Source: an uncultured Christensenellaceae bacterium (GTDB lineage: Bacteria > Bacillota > Clostridia > Christensenellales > UBA3700). Taken from it: DNA of 64,000 bases. The stretch's first letter is position 1; each line of letters begins with the position of its first letter. The notes beneath the pieces were generated by a model. The model saw only the letters and a program-made list of their open reading frames with translations. It made no database searches and had not been told where the DNA came from. This document shows positions 31,781 through 43,700 of the stretch, piece after piece. The stretch lies in NCBI GenBank assembly GCA_944383895.1, contig CALWRH010000002.1, forward strand, positions 1-64,000, in the 5' to 3' direction. The position numbers and the translations under genes are program-made.

Positions 31781-32962
31781 ATGTCAAGATTCACTTTGCC
31801 CAGAGACCTTTATTTCGGAAAGGGTAGTCTGGAAGAACTCAAAAACCTTAAAGGCAAAAAAGCGATCCTCGTCCTCGGCGGCGGATCTATGAAAAAATTC
31901 GGATTTGTCGACAAAGCTCTCGACTATCTCAAGCAGGCAGGTATGGAAACTATACTGTTCGAAGGCGTAGAGCCCGATCCGTCTGTAGAAACAGTAATGA
32001 AAGGCGCGGCAATGATGAGAGAGTTCGAGCCCGATTGGATCGTTGCAATGGGCGGCGGTTCGCCTATCGATGCTGCAAAAGCCATGTGGGTGTTCTACGA
32101 ATATCCCAAGACTTCTTTCAAGAAGATACTCACTCCGTTCTCGTTCCCGACTCTCAGGACAAAGGCTAAATTCTGCGCTATCCCGTCCACTTCGGGTACG
32201 GCTACAGAAGTTACCGCGTTCTCGGTTATCACAGACTACGCTAAGGGCGTAAAATATCCGCTTGCTGACTTCAATATTACTCCCGACGTCGCTATCGTCG
32301 ATCCCGAACTCGCAGAAACGATGCCCAAAAAGCTCGTAGCTCATACGGGGATGGACGCGCTTACGCACGCTATCGAGGCATACGTTTCCACCGTTGCTCA
32401 GCCGTTTACAGATCCTCTCGCTATGGAGGCGATAAAGATCATCGACAAGGATCTCAGGGCAAGCTACGACGGCGATATGAAGGCGAGAGAGAATATGCAC
32501 TATGCGCAGTGCATGGCGGGCATGGCGTTCTCCAACGCGCTGCTCGGCATCACTCACTCTATGGCGCACAAGACGGGCGCGGCGTTCGAAACGGGACATA
32601 TCCCGCACGGCTGCGCAAACGCGATATATCTGCCTTACGTCATACAGTATAACGCGGTCAATAAGAGAGCTAAAGAACGTTATTGCGAGATCGCTAAAGC
32701 ACTCGGACTAAGAGGAAAGAGCGGCACCGCGCTTGTCAACGCATTGTGCGACAAAATAAGAGAAATGAACGCATATTTCGGCATACCAGCATCTCTTAAA
32801 GATTACGGTATAAACGAGCAGGAATTCCTCGCAAAGATAGACGGAATAGCTAAACTCGCTGTCGGAGACGCTTGCACGGGCTCAAATCCGAGAGCGGTTA
32901 CCCCCGCCAAGATGAAGGCGTTGTTTACTCATGTATATTACGGTACGACTGTAAAAGTCTGA
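31781..32962 (+). CDS. Iron-containing alcohol dehydrogenase
   Basis: The protein has 393 residues, related to the alcohol-dehydrogenase half of AdhE. The coenzyme motif is IVAMGGGSPIDAAKAMWVFYE. Ligands lie in GMDALTHAIEAYVS (Asp, His) and GITHSMAHKTGAAFETGHIPHG (two His), and STSGTATEVTAFSVITD is also conserved. It would reduce acetaldehyde or another aldehyde with NADH during fermentation. AAGGAGATAG precedes ATG 31781. The Rex-like operator and solitary transcription unit support redox control. It differs clearly from the Fe-ADH at 5393. Confidence 0.94.
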   Translation: MSRFTLPRDLYFGKGSLEELKNLKGKKAILVLGGGSMKKFGFVDKALDYLKQAGMETILFEGVEPDPSVETVMKGAAMMREFEPDWIVAMGGGSPIDAAKAMWVFYEYPKTSFKKILTPFSFPTLRTKAKFCAIPSTSGTATEVTAFSVITDYAKGVKYPLADFNITPDVAIVDPELAETMPKKLVAHTGMDALTHAIEAYVSTVAQPFTDPLAMEAIKIIDKDLRASYDGDMKARENMHYAQCMAGMAFSNALLGITHSMAHKTGAAFETGHIPHGCANAIYLPYVIQYNAVNKRAKERYCEIAKALGLRGKSGTALVNALCDKIREMNAYFGIPASLKDYGINEQEFLAKIDGIAKLAVGDACTGSNPRAVTPAKMKALFTHVYYGTTVKV

Positions 32963-33000
32963 AAATTCAACCTCTTTTATAATAACCTCTTAATTTAGCG

Positions 33001-33027
33001 AAAAGGAGTTCTTCGGGACTCCTTTTT
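33001..33027 (+). terminator. Terminator after the Fe-ADH gene
   Basis: AAAAGGAGT-TCTTCGGG-ACTCCTTTTT. Confidence 0.85.
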
Positions 33028-33172
33028 GCTTTGTAAAAAAGACGTATGGCAGCGCGGATTGCCGTTTAAGCGAGAAAGCGATATTATAAACACGGGTGCG
33101 CAAATTTATATTATTTTATCTGAAGAACAGAGGCGATTTGTGCTCGCTTTCATTTTATTGAAAAGCGAGGCA

Positions 33173-33178
33173 TATAAT
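33173..33178 (+). promoter_or_regulatory. -10 of the alanine racemase gene (leaderless type)
   Basis: TATAAT ends 5 nt before ATG 33184; no ribosome site is present. The -35 is weak. Confidence 0.5.
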
Positions 33179-33183
33179 TTTGT

Positions 33184-34269
33184 ATGGACTTCGACGGTTT
33201 GAATATAAGCGGATATACGGGGGAGAGATGCGTGCTTGCCGTAGATGGCGACGCGCTGTTGCATAACGCAGAGTATATCGTAAAAAAAACGGGCAAGAAA
33301 CTCATTGCGGTAGTCAAGGCAAACGCATACGGACACGGTATCAGGGAGTGCGTAAAGACGCTTTCGGGCATAGCGCGTCTTTTTGCCGTAGCCACGTCAG
33401 ACGAGGCGGGAGAAGTTATCGCCTGCGGCGCAAGACCGCTCGTACTTTCTCCTCTTTCGGGAGCCGAAATGCAAAAGCTCGAAGGCACGCATGCCGCTGT
33501 TGCGGTAAGCGGCGAGGCAGAGGCAAAAGAGGCGGTAAAGCACGGACTTTCGGTCCACGTTGCGGTAGATACGGGCATGCACAGGTACGGCGCGGATTGG
33601 CACGACGTAGGACTGTTGCTCAGGATATGCGATACGCAAGGCATAAAAACAGAGGGGCTTTTTACGCATTTCGCATGTGCAGATTGTGAGGATACCGACC
33701 TGACGTATACTCAGATGCAAAGGTTTGACAGAGTAGCGGGGGTGCTCGGCAAGAGGCGGTTTGAATATATCCACTGCGCAAACAGCGCGGCGGCGCTCAG
33801 GTTTGTGCCTTCGGGAAACGCGATAAGAACGGGGCTTGCTCTTTACGGAGTCAACCCCGATTTCTGCGGCGCGCCGCTCAAAGAGGTGTCGAGGCTTTAC
33901 GCTAAGGTGCTTTGTATCAGACTTTTGCAGGACGGGGAGAGTATCGGCTACGGCGGAGCTTATACGGCAAGCGGTATAAAACGCATTGCAGTTATAGGCG
34001 CGGGATACGGCGACGGTGTACCGTATCAATACAAAAAATGCGGCTCCGTGTCTGTAAACGGGTTTATTTGTCCTTTAGTCGGCAATGTGTGCATGGATTG
34101 CGCTTTTGCCGACGTCACTCATGCAAGAGTGCAGGAGGGGGATTACGTCTGCGTGATAGGCGGAGAGGGGGAGTGCGGATACCGCGCCGCGGCAAGAAAG
34201 ACGGGTAACATCCCCTACGGGATTATGACGGGCATATCCGCACGCGTGAAACGTCTGTATCTCAGTTGA
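33184..34269 (+). CDS. alr: Alanine racemase
   Basis: The protein has 361 residues and is a fold-type III PLP enzyme making D-alanine for peptidoglycan. Lys45 in AVVKANAYGHG binds PLP. VHVAVDTGMHRYG, FTHFACADCED, YIHCANSAAAL and the catalytic Tyr region SIGYGGAY are all present. The N-terminus (residues 1-20) is short and unlike the usual start, and the mRNA appears to lack a leader. The sulfatase gene lies 64 bp downstream with its own TATAAT near 34301. Confidence 0.93.
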   Translation: MDFDGLNISGYTGERCVLAVDGDALLHNAEYIVKKTGKKLIAVVKANAYGHGIRECVKTLSGIARLFAVATSDEAGEVIACGARPLVLSPLSGAEMQKLEGTHAAVAVSGEAEAKEAVKHGLSVHVAVDTGMHRYGADWHDVGLLLRICDTQGIKTEGLFTHFACADCEDTDLTYTQMQRFDRVAGVLGKRRFEYIHCANSAAALRFVPSGNAIRTGLALYGVNPDFCGAPLKEVSRLYAKVLCIRLLQDGESIGYGGAYTASGIKRIAVIGAGYGDGVPYQYKKCGSVSVNGFICPLVGNVCMDCAFADVTHARVQEGDYVCVIGGEGECGYRAAARKTGNIPYGIMTGISARVKRLYLS

Positions 34270-34333
34270 ATTTTCTGCTTGTCTTGATTTTTGCCGTGTA
34301 GTATAATGTAACCGTAATGTCAAGGGGACGGTT

Positions 34334-36391
34334 ATGGAGAAGAACGTAAGATTAGATCTCAAAAGCAAATTTTTACCTGACGCGGTACTCGTCCTGGGTA
34401 TTGCGATAACGCTTGCGCTGTGGACGGGCGGACTGAACATAATCGCAGTCATAGGCGCGGCTTTTTGTTGCATAGCGGCGGTGCTCGTCGCTTTAGGCAT
34501 TTTCGTAAAGAAAAGAATATACGTCCTGATGCTTATCGGATACGTCGTCTGCGCTTTCGGCATAGCTACGTATTACATATTCAACGGTGCGGACGCGGGC
34601 TGGGGTGCGATCACGACTGCGCTCAAAGGTTTTTCCAGCGCGGATAACGCGCTCTGGCAGGGAGAAGGAAATTTCGGCACCCGTCTTGCGGGCAACGTTA
34701 TCATTTCCGCTCCCGCGTTTCTCGTCATCGTCGCGCTCGTTGCGGCGGCATGGTACCTCAAAGACAAGGGCAGACTTCAGCGCATATTGACGGGATGTAT
34801 AAGCATTGTGCTTATCGTTGCGTCGGTCGTGTTCGTGCTGACCATGAATCTCAGGAGCAAGCCCAACGTCGAGCGCATGTGGGAAGGTCACGACGAATAT
34901 CTCGCGGGCATCAAGGGAGGCAAGACCAAGGCGGACAGCCCCAACGTGCTTTTCATACTTATGGATGACCTCGGGTACGGCGACGTATCGCTGAACGGTT
35001 CGGTCATAGATACCCCTAATATAGACTCTATCGGAGAAAACGGACTCAATTTCGAGAATTTCTATTCTGCTTATTCAGTGTGTTCGCCCGCGCGTTTTGC
35101 CGCGATGACGGGCAGATATCCTTACCGCGGTTATGCCGACAACGTGGTATATCCGACGGTTGCGAGTTTTTCGCCTTTTGCGTCCACGAGACTTTTCAAC
35201 AGTTTCGAAATGGGCGCGAACTGCGACGGTATGCTCGGCGACGAGATAACCATAGCCGAAACTCTCAAAGCCGCGGGATACAATACGGGCTTATTCGGCA
35301 AATGGCACCTCGGAGATTACGGCGAATATCTGCCGACAAATCAGGGGTTCGATTATTTCTACGGCTCTCACCACGTCAACGATATGAATCCTTTCTATCA
35401 CGTCAGGGAGAGCGGCGGCGAATACGAAATAGCGGTAGGAGCGGACGAGCTCAGGGATCAGTCGGACGCGACAAAACTCATCCACAACGAGATATCGTCC
35501 TGGATAACCGAACAGGCGCAGAAAGACGAGCCGTTTTTTGCGTGCTATACCACGCCGTGGCCGCATGCACCCGTTTACGTCGGCAGCGAATTCGACGGCG
35601 CGACGGGTATGGGCGTTTACGCTGACTGCGTCACGGAATTCGACTATTACCTCGGACAGCTTTTCGATACGATGAAAGAGCTGGACGTTTTCGACAATAC
35701 GATAATCGTGTTTACGTCGGACAACGGACCCGCGCTGCAGGGCTCTACGGGAGAACTGCGCGGCGGCAAATATCTCGCTTACGAAGGCGGACAGAAAGTG
35801 CCGTTCATGATAGAGTGGAACGACGGCGGAGCGGAGTGGAAAGCTGACAAGACCGTGCTGACAGAAGACGGAAGAGCGGTTGAAACGGTAACGAGCCAGG
35901 CGACGCTGACCGACCTTTTCCCGACGCTCGTCGATCTTTGCGGAGTCGAGAGCAAAGACGGAAAGACAGGATACCTGCCTTCTGACCGAGTAATAGACGG
36001 CGTTTCTATGGTTCCGCTGCTCGACGGCACGACCGACGTCATACACGGTATAGAAAACCCGATACTCTATATGAAGAGAGAAGAGATAAAGTCGGTGTCT
36101 TTCAGCATATCCACAGAGGAGCTCAAGGCGATGCCCGAATATGCCGACTACGATTATCCCGTGCTCGAAGAGAACGGATTCGTCGCTTTCAAATACTTCC
36201 GCAATATGCAGAACGACAATCCCGCTTTCTTCAACATGACGCGCAAAAATTGGCTTATCCTGCTCACCGACGATGCGGGAGAGAACTACAACCGTGCCGA
36301 AGTCTATCCGACTATCGCAGAGAGGATGAACGACCTTATCTCGGAAAAGACACGCGAATTTTCAGACAACAGACGCGGAATAGTGCGCTGA
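34334..36391 (+). CDS. Membrane-anchored Cys-type sulfatase
   Basis: The protein has 685 residues. Residues 15-175 hold four to five membrane segments (AVLVLGIAITLALWTGGL, IIAVIGAAFCCIAAVLVALGIFV, IYVLMLIGYVVCAFGIATYYI, FLVIVALVAAAWYL, ISIVLIVASVVFVLTM). A type I sulfatase domain follows from NVLFILMDDLGYGD. The formylglycine precursor is Cys250 in YSVCSPARFAAMTGR, and FGKWHLGDYG and VFTSDNGPALQG carry further metal and substrate residues. Because the residue is Cys, an anSME or FGE enzyme is needed, and the next gene encodes one. The active site should face outside. Substrate unknown (mucin or other sulfated glycans are possible). AAGGGGACGG precedes the ATG. Confidence 0.93.
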   Translation: MEKNVRLDLKSKFLPDAVLVLGIAITLALWTGGLNIIAVIGAAFCCIAAVLVALGIFVKKRIYVLMLIGYVVCAFGIATYYIFNGADAGWGAITTALKGFSSADNALWQGEGNFGTRLAGNVIISAPAFLVIVALVAAAWYLKDKGRLQRILTGCISIVLIVASVVFVLTMNLRSKPNVERMWEGHDEYLAGIKGGKTKADSPNVLFILMDDLGYGDVSLNGSVIDTPNIDSIGENGLNFENFYSAYSVCSPARFAAMTGRYPYRGYADNVVYPTVASFSPFASTRLFNSFEMGANCDGMLGDEITIAETLKAAGYNTGLFGKWHLGDYGEYLPTNQGFDYFYGSHHVNDMNPFYHVRESGGEYEIAVGADELRDQSDATKLIHNEISSWITEQAQKDEPFFACYTTPWPHAPVYVGSEFDGATGMGVYADCVTEFDYYLGQLFDTMKELDVFDNTIIVFTSDNGPALQGSTGELRGGKYLAYEGGQKVPFMIEWNDGGAEWKADKTVLTEDGRAVETVTSQATLTDLFPTLVDLCGVESKDGKTGYLPSDRVIDGVSMVPLLDGTTDVIHGIENPILYMKREEIKSVSFSISTEELKAMPEYADYDYPVLEENGFVAFKYFRNMQNDNPAFFNMTRKNWLILLTDDAGENYNRAEVYPTIAERMNDLISEKTREFSDNRRGIVR

Positions 36392-36406
36392 ATAAAGGAG
36401 AAAAAA

Positions 36407-37486
36407 ATGCCCGATCTGTCCGTAATGATAAAACCCGCGTCGGGGCTATGCAACCTCAGATGCAGATATTGTTTTTATCACGACGTTACCGCAAGGCGCG
36501 AAACGTCGGATTTCGGCATGATGGACGTGAGGACGGCGCGCGTCCTTATAAGTAAAGTTCTCGACTTTGCGGACGGACACAGCGTGTATTTCGCTTTTCA
36601 GGGCGGAGAGCCTACGCTTGCGGGACTTGATTTTTTCAAAAACTTCGTCGCTGCTACGGAAGAACTCAATGAGAAAGGCAGCGAGATATTCTATTCGTTG
36701 CAGACCAACGGCACGCTTATCGACGAGAGCTGGTGCGAATTTCTGAAAGAGAAGAATTTTCTTGTAGGATTGAGCTTAGACGGTAATCAGGACGGCAACA
36801 GATACAGAGTGGACGCGGACGGCAATTATTCCTTTCCCAAAGTGATTCACGCGACTGATCTGATGACCGAGTACGGAGTGCAGTTCAATATACTTTCGGT
36901 GGTTACGGGTTGGCTTGCAGAGCATATAGAAGAGCAGTACGACTTTCTGACGTCAAAAGGCTACAAGTATATTCAATACATACCGTGCCTGCGCCCCTTC
37001 GGCGACAGATCGGACAATCCTCTTTACCTTACGCCGCAGCAGTATGCTCGTTTCCTCATTGTCGCTTTTAACCGTTACGTCAGAGATTATATCAAGGGCG
37101 ATTACACGAGCGTCCGAGGCTTTGACAATTGGGTGCAGATGGCAAAGGGCAACAGACCCGAGCAATGCGGATTCTGCGGGCATTGCTCTCACCAATTTGT
37201 CGTAGAGGCGAACGGCAACGTCTATCCGTGCGACTTTTACTGTCTGGACGAATACAGGCTCGGCAATATAAATCTGATGTCGCTCGAGGCAATGGCAAAC
37301 GGCAGAAAAGCAGAAGAGTTTCTGAAAGAGAGCCTTTACGTTCCTGACAAATGCAGACATTGCAGGTTTTACGGATTATGCCGTGCTGGAGGCTGCAGAC
37401 GTCAGAGGGAGAGCGAAGATTACTGTTTGTCTTATAAAGAATTCTTTTCTGCGTGTCTTCCGCTGTTCAGAGTGTTTACAAAATAG
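36407..37486 (+). CDS. Anaerobic sulfatase-maturating radical SAM enzyme (anSME)
   Basis: The protein has 359 residues. The radical SAM cluster is Cys15, Cys19 and Cys22 in CNLRCRYC, with the SAM-binding FQGGEPTLAG and YSLQTNGTLI. The C-terminal SPASM cysteines are in CGFCGHCSHQFVVEANGNVYPCDFYC and CRHCRFYGLCRAGGCRR. The order and spacing match anSMEs, which oxidise the active-site Cys or Ser of sulfatases to formylglycine without oxygen. It lies 15 bp after the sulfatase with its own AAGGAG, so one operon makes enzyme and activator. Confidence 0.94.
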   Translation: MPDLSVMIKPASGLCNLRCRYCFYHDVTARRETSDFGMMDVRTARVLISKVLDFADGHSVYFAFQGGEPTLAGLDFFKNFVAATEELNEKGSEIFYSLQTNGTLIDESWCEFLKEKNFLVGLSLDGNQDGNRYRVDADGNYSFPKVIHATDLMTEYGVQFNILSVVTGWLAEHIEEQYDFLTSKGYKYIQYIPCLRPFGDRSDNPLYLTPQQYARFLIVAFNRYVRDYIKGDYTSVRGFDNWVQMAKGNRPEQCGFCGHCSHQFVVEANGNVYPCDFYCLDEYRLGNINLMSLEAMANGRKAEEFLKESLYVPDKCRHCRFYGLCRAGGCRRQRESEDYCLSYKEFFSACLPLFRVFTK

Positions 37487-37643
37487 CCTGATTTTGTCAT
37501 TTTTTAACGAATCGGCTTATTTGAGAACGATATTTTGCAGACGTATATACGTTTTATCCATATTTTCAGTCGTATATTGTCAAAATTTTCCATTTTTCGC
37601 GTTGTACAAAATGTAAAATTTATATTGACAGGCAACTTGTTAA

Positions 37644-37672
37644 TTGACATTTAGTTTATTTTAATCTATATT
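37644..37672 (+). promoter_or_regulatory. Sigma-A promoter of the first giant surface protein gene
   Basis: TTGACA (37644-37649), 17 bp, TATATT (37667-37672). The leader is about 35 nt, ending in AGGGGA before the ATG. Confidence 0.8.
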
Positions 37673-37713
37673 TAAGGTGTATGACTAAAAAATAAATTTT
37701 TCAGGGGAAATTT

Positions 37714-40700
37714 ATGATTACTAAAAGATTCTCTAAATTTTTGATTCTTACGGTATGTATAATTCTCGTCTTTGCGGTTGCGGCGGCGTTGTTGTTTGAC
37801 GGCAGCGGCAATGCTAACCTGAACGGAAATTCCGTTGCGGACGCAGGTGAACGTGCTGACGAGGTTTCGGGGGCGTCTTATCCCGTATCGGCTGACGGCT
37901 ATACGCACGGCAGCAATGTGAAAAACAATACGACTGCTCAACCGGTCAACACTGCAAGCGGTTTAATCAGCGCGATACAAAACAATACGACGATTAGGCT
38001 GACGGGACTTATTACTTTGAGTGCTGACGACGTTAAAAAAATATGGAATTACACTTATAGCGGTACGATATACGGCAACGGGCAGACGATAGAAGCGACT
38101 TTTCCGTCAAGCGAAAATGCGTCGTCCGTTGATCCAAGTTCGCATGTTTCAGCATACGGCGGACTTTGCGGAAAACTGACAGGCAACATATACGACCTCA
38201 CTTATGTGCATACCGGCGGTCAGCTCAACGTGCGTATGTCAGGCAACAACAGCGGCTTTGCAGGCGGACTTGTAGGCTCTGTCGATGGCGGCACTATCGA
38301 AAACGTAAGACTTGAACTGTCATACGACGACGGTGGCAGAGTGGGCTTTGTGAAAACCAGCAGCGGCTCAGGATGGGGATCGACAAATTATTACGTTGCG
38401 GCAGGTGCATTGGCGGGAAGAATTTCTGCAGGAAACATAAAGAACGTAACCATTGTCAACAACGCATGGATAGAGGCAGGCGTTACAAACGGCACCACCA
38501 ACGTATCAACGAGAGCACCCGGACACGTCGGTAACGTTGCGGGTATAATAGGTCCGGTACAGGATGATATTGTTACTACAGGAAGCATTTATATAGACAA
38601 CGTAATAGTTGAAGGGTATGATAGTCGGTCACCTAAAATGTATGGTGATTATGTTGCAAACATCGGCACGGTTACAACTTCCAGTCTCGAAATAACGGTA
38701 ACTAACTTTTATAATGGATACAAAAATTTATACGATGGCAACGCATCTACTCCGACCTTCCTCAAAGAAGGCACCAGCCCTACGCTGGCGATAACAAATA
38801 TGTACAACGCAAGAGAAGTCACCAGCGGCACCAGGAACGATTGTAATATTTCAAGCAGTATTACTGTCGATCCTTCAAATGCTACTTCGGGTTATTCTAC
38901 GGGCTATACCGTCGGTTTCGACCCCAAGGCAAGCAGTATTGCAAGTTCTCTCGTAGTAGTCAAAACAGGCGTTACGGGCGGCGAAGGATATTCAGCGACT
39001 ATCGCCAATGTAAAGTCAACGCCTTTCGTATATACCAACAATTACGCGTTCAGCGCGGACGGCAGAACGGTAATATTCCGCAATCTTTCTACGACCACTT
39101 CCGACTGGAGCAGCGGCGGCAAGTTTGCCTGCACGATAAATATCACGCAGGACGCGATACAGGTTGACGAGCTCGACCCTGTCAACAAATGGGAGAGCAG
39201 TTATACGACGATGACTTCTTCTACGGGCACGGCTGTGGACGACGGCTCAAAGCTGACTACGGCTATCAATAACAATCAGAACATATACCTGACGGCGGAC
39301 ATCACCGATTTCAAGGGATTTACGCATACGGGCGAATACACGGGCACTCTGGACGGCAACGGACACACGATATATATAGTGAGCGGCACTGCAAATTCTA
39401 GCGCCACCGTCGGCGGTCTGTTCAAGAGGTTGTCGGGCACGATCAAGAACGTGCGCATAGTGCTTTACAACAGCTATAACAGGACGATAAGCGCAGGCAG
39501 CATAGGCACGGGTATAGTTGCAGGCAACCTTTGCGGCGGTACTGTGGACAACGTGTACGTCTATGTGCCGAGCGATGTAACGTTCGGAGCGAACGGCGGC
39601 AGTAGTTACGAATCTTACGTTGGTGCTATCGCAGGACTTTCGGATGCAGGATACACCATATCGAATACGACGGTAGACGTGGACGGCAAAATGTATCTTG
39701 ACGGCACATACGTCTACATGGCAGGTTTTGTCGGTAAGAGCGCCACTGGAGACACGGCGTTGACTGCAAAAATCCAAAACAGCATATTCAAAGGGAACGG
39801 CAGTTTTGCCAGTACCAGGAGCAATTCTGCAGAGCCGATATATCTTGCCGCAACGACGGTACTTTTCCAGAAAGCCGCAAGCAATCCCAAATCATCGATG
39901 ATCATAAACGGATTTATCCATGCGTTCAAGGGCGGAGAAAACAATCTGACCGGCGGCTATTCGATGTACGGCGTGTTGACAAAGAACGACAACGGCGGCA
40001 CGATGAGTCAGTGGGATTACAGCAACACAGACGGCAGTGTGAACATTTCTAATATTTATTATTATAACGAGCCTATGGGCGACGCTCACAAGGTCTCGGG
40101 CTCGGGTAATAATTTTATTGACATAAGCTCAAGCAAATCCACCGTCTCGACTACGGTAGACGGCTCGTCGATAAAGGTCACGCCGTATTTCCCCGCGGGA
40201 GATACGACCAATCTCGTGCTTGTCGCGGGCGACGGGTCTCAGAGTGTGCCTGACCTTGCGTACGGCAATTATAAGAGTACGACGGACGGAAGTTATAAAG
40301 TCGTAACCGTACCCAAGAGCGCGATAAGCGCAGGCAGCACGGTAACGCTTGCAGAACCTGTTACACCGGCAACTCCTATAGCGGATATGAACAAGTGGGA
40401 GAACGGCTACACGACCGAAAGCAGTACGACAGGCACGGCGGTATCGGACGGAGCAGAACTCAAAAAGGCGATCAACGACGGCGGGGACATATATCTGACA
40501 GGCGATATTCGCGACTTTGTCGGCTTCAGCCATACGGCAACTTACAGCGGTACTCTTGACGGCAACGGACATACGATTTATATCGTCAAGGCAAATGCTG
40601 CAAGCGGAAGCAATGTCGGCGGACTTTTCAGCACCTTTACGGGTACGATCAAGAACGTCAGGATAGTAGTTATGGCGAGTGTGGATCTGTCTTCTACGGC

Positions 40701-43700
40701 ATACATCGGAGCTGTGGCAGGAGCGTTGAGCGGCAATGCCAACGTAAGCAACGTCAACGTAATAATCAACAGCGGTGTGAATCTGGTCATCTCGGGTTCA
40801 AGCTCTAATGTCGGAGGCGCAGGCGGTATAGCGGGCGGACTGACGAGCGGTTCCGGAGAAACGGTTACGATAAGCAATTCGACGGTAGCGCTGAACGGTA
40901 CGCTGAAGGCTACGGCGCAATATACGTTTATCGCGGGCTTTGTCGGACATCTGAACGGCGGAAGCGTCAATTATACCGATCTTACGTTCAAAGGCAACGG
41001 AATGCTGGACGGCGTAGCTAATGCCGGCGAGGGCGTACATACGGCAGGCGCAGGCATTGTCGGCGGAGGCGTAAGCGCGGTGAACGTCAACGGCTTTATC
41101 AATTCTTTCAACGGCTCTCTGTCCAATGGCAGAAGCGCGTACGAAGTAGTGGTGCGCAACAGCCAGTCCACGAGCATTTCGGTCAACGTATCCAACGTAT
41201 ATACATACGGAACGGTTACGACCTACGACGGGTCGATGAAATACGGCACACCCGTTGCCTGCGACAAATCCACGATAGCAACCACGGTCGCGGACAGCGA
41301 TATCCCCGTGACCCCGTATTTCCCCGTAACTAACAACGGCGAACTCGTGCTTGTTGCAGGAGACGGTAAAAACGAATGTCCGTTCGTGACTTACGAGAGT
41401 TACGAAGGAATGCAGGACGGTAAATATATGGTCGTCAGCGTGCCTAAGACAGAGATAACCGCGCCGAGCACGGTGCAACTTACGCAGGGAAAATCGCCCG
41501 TAAACGAACCGACTCTCGCTACGACGGAAGAAGAGCTTGTTTATAAGGGCGGAGAGATAACAATTGCGATAAATCAGCTTATGTCGGGCACGACCGCTCT
41601 CGGAGAAAGCGACTATACGGTTGTTATCACGGCAAACGGCGGCAACGCTCTCGTTCAGAACGGCAAACCCGTGAATGCAGGCGAATATACTCTCACCGTA
41701 ACTCTGCTTAACGGCTACGAGATTGAGGGCGGCACGACGGAAAAGACGATAAAGTTTACCGTTGCGAAAAAATCGGTAACTATAGAGGGTATGACCGCAA
41801 CCGAACGTCCTTACGACGGTACGACTGACGTAACGCTGACGGGCGGTACGCTTACAGGCGTCGCATCTGCAGACGATGGTATTGTAGGCTTTGACGCGAC
41901 GGGCGTTCTTTCCGACGCAAGCGCGGGCGAAAACAAACAGGTAAACGTTACGGCAGTCCTCAACGGAGAAAAAGCGGGCAACTATCAGCTTTCCGCTCAG
42001 CCTTCGGTAACGGTTACAATAGCAAAAGCGAGCGTTGAAGTAAGCTGGGGAGAAACGACTTCTTTCGTATACAGCGGCTTGGCGCAGGCACCCACGGCAA
42101 CGGCAACGGGCGTCGGACAGGAAAGCGTCAATATTATATTGACTATTAAAAACGCGCAGAGCGAAGTTGTGCCGGAAGGCGCGGTAAATGCAGGAAATTA
42201 TACCGCAGAGGCGACCACGGACAACGGCAACTATACTCTGACAAACGCAACGAAAGAATTTGAGATAACCAAAAAAGCGATAACGGTAGGCGTAACCGTT
42301 GAAGACTGGACTTACGGCGAAACCGCATCCGTTCCTTCCGTCAGCGGCAACGACGGACAAGGCGAGGTGACTTATCTTTATGTCGGACAGACCAATGCAG
42401 GAACGGAATACAGTTCAGCGACCGCTCCGACAGATGCGGGAACTTACACCTTGACTGTCAGCATTGCCCAAACGCAGAATTATCAGGCGGGAGAGGCAAC
42501 GAGCGCGCAGTTCACGGTAAACAAAAAACAGGTTGAAAGACCGCAGGCGGACGGCACGTCGTTTACGTATAACGGTTTGCAGCAGACTTATAATCCCGTC
42601 GGTTACGACGCGGATACGATGACTGTAGCGAACAATCAACAGACGAACGCAGATACGTATCAGGTCGAGGTATCGCTTAAAGACACTTATAACTGCGAGT
42701 GGGCGACAGAGGGCGAACAGACTGAAACCTTTGAATTCACGATTGCAAAGAAGACCTTGACGGACAACACGGCGGACGTAACAGGCACATACAATGCGAC
42801 CGGATATTCGCTTGAGATTGCACTCAACGGTTTTGAAAACGGCGAAAATCTGTCCACCGCGGGCGGCGTCGTAAAATACGGTACCGAAGAGGGCGTCTAC
42901 ACGCTTGACAGTTACAGCGTCAAAGACGCGACAACTGCGGTAACCGTTTATTATCAGATTGTTTTTGCAAACTATGTTACCGTTGTAGGTAGCGGTACGA
43001 TTACCGTAAACGCAAAGCCGATTGAAGTAACGTGGGGCGATTTGTCGCAGTCTTATACGGGAGAGGCACTCAAACCGACCGCAACCGTATCTCAGGACGA
43101 CATAGAAGGCGATGACGTGGTTACCGTGAGCGTAAAGACGGTGTCGGACGACGAAGAGGTACAGGCGATTGACGTCGGTACTTATAATGCGGTTGCAACC
43201 ACACAAAATGCAAACTATGAACTGACAAACGCAACGGCAGACAATTTCGTGATAACGGCGGCTGATTTTGAGAGCGCGGTAAACATCGCGGGCTGGACTT
43301 ACGGCGGTAACGCAAACCTGCCGACAGTAACGTACAATCCCGGTAACGGAGCGGTGGTTTACGTCTACAACGGCACGGCAAACGACGGAACTCAGCTTTC
43401 GGATTCTCCGAGCGCGCCTGAAAAGGCAGGCTCTTACACCGTAACCGCGACAATAGCGGCAAACGGCAATTATGCAGAGAAAGTTGTCAGCGCATACTTC
43501 ACGATAGCTAAGAAAACCGTTGATGTTCCCGCCGTTGAGGATAAGCAGTATGACGGAACTTTGCAGAATTCCGGCATTGTCGAAAACGAGTATTATACTG
43601 TAAGCGACGCGGGCGGAAAAGATATAGGACCTTATACCGCAACTCTTACGCTCAAAGACAAAGACAATTATGCATGGAAGAGCGGCGACGAAGACAATGA

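Noticed and set aside
37660-37676. TTTAAT-N5-TTTAAG, a further regulator-like box before the first giant gene
   Set aside because: It overlaps a complete TTGACA-N17-TATATT promoter, and no -10 lies 10 bp downstream, unlike the three accepted boxes.
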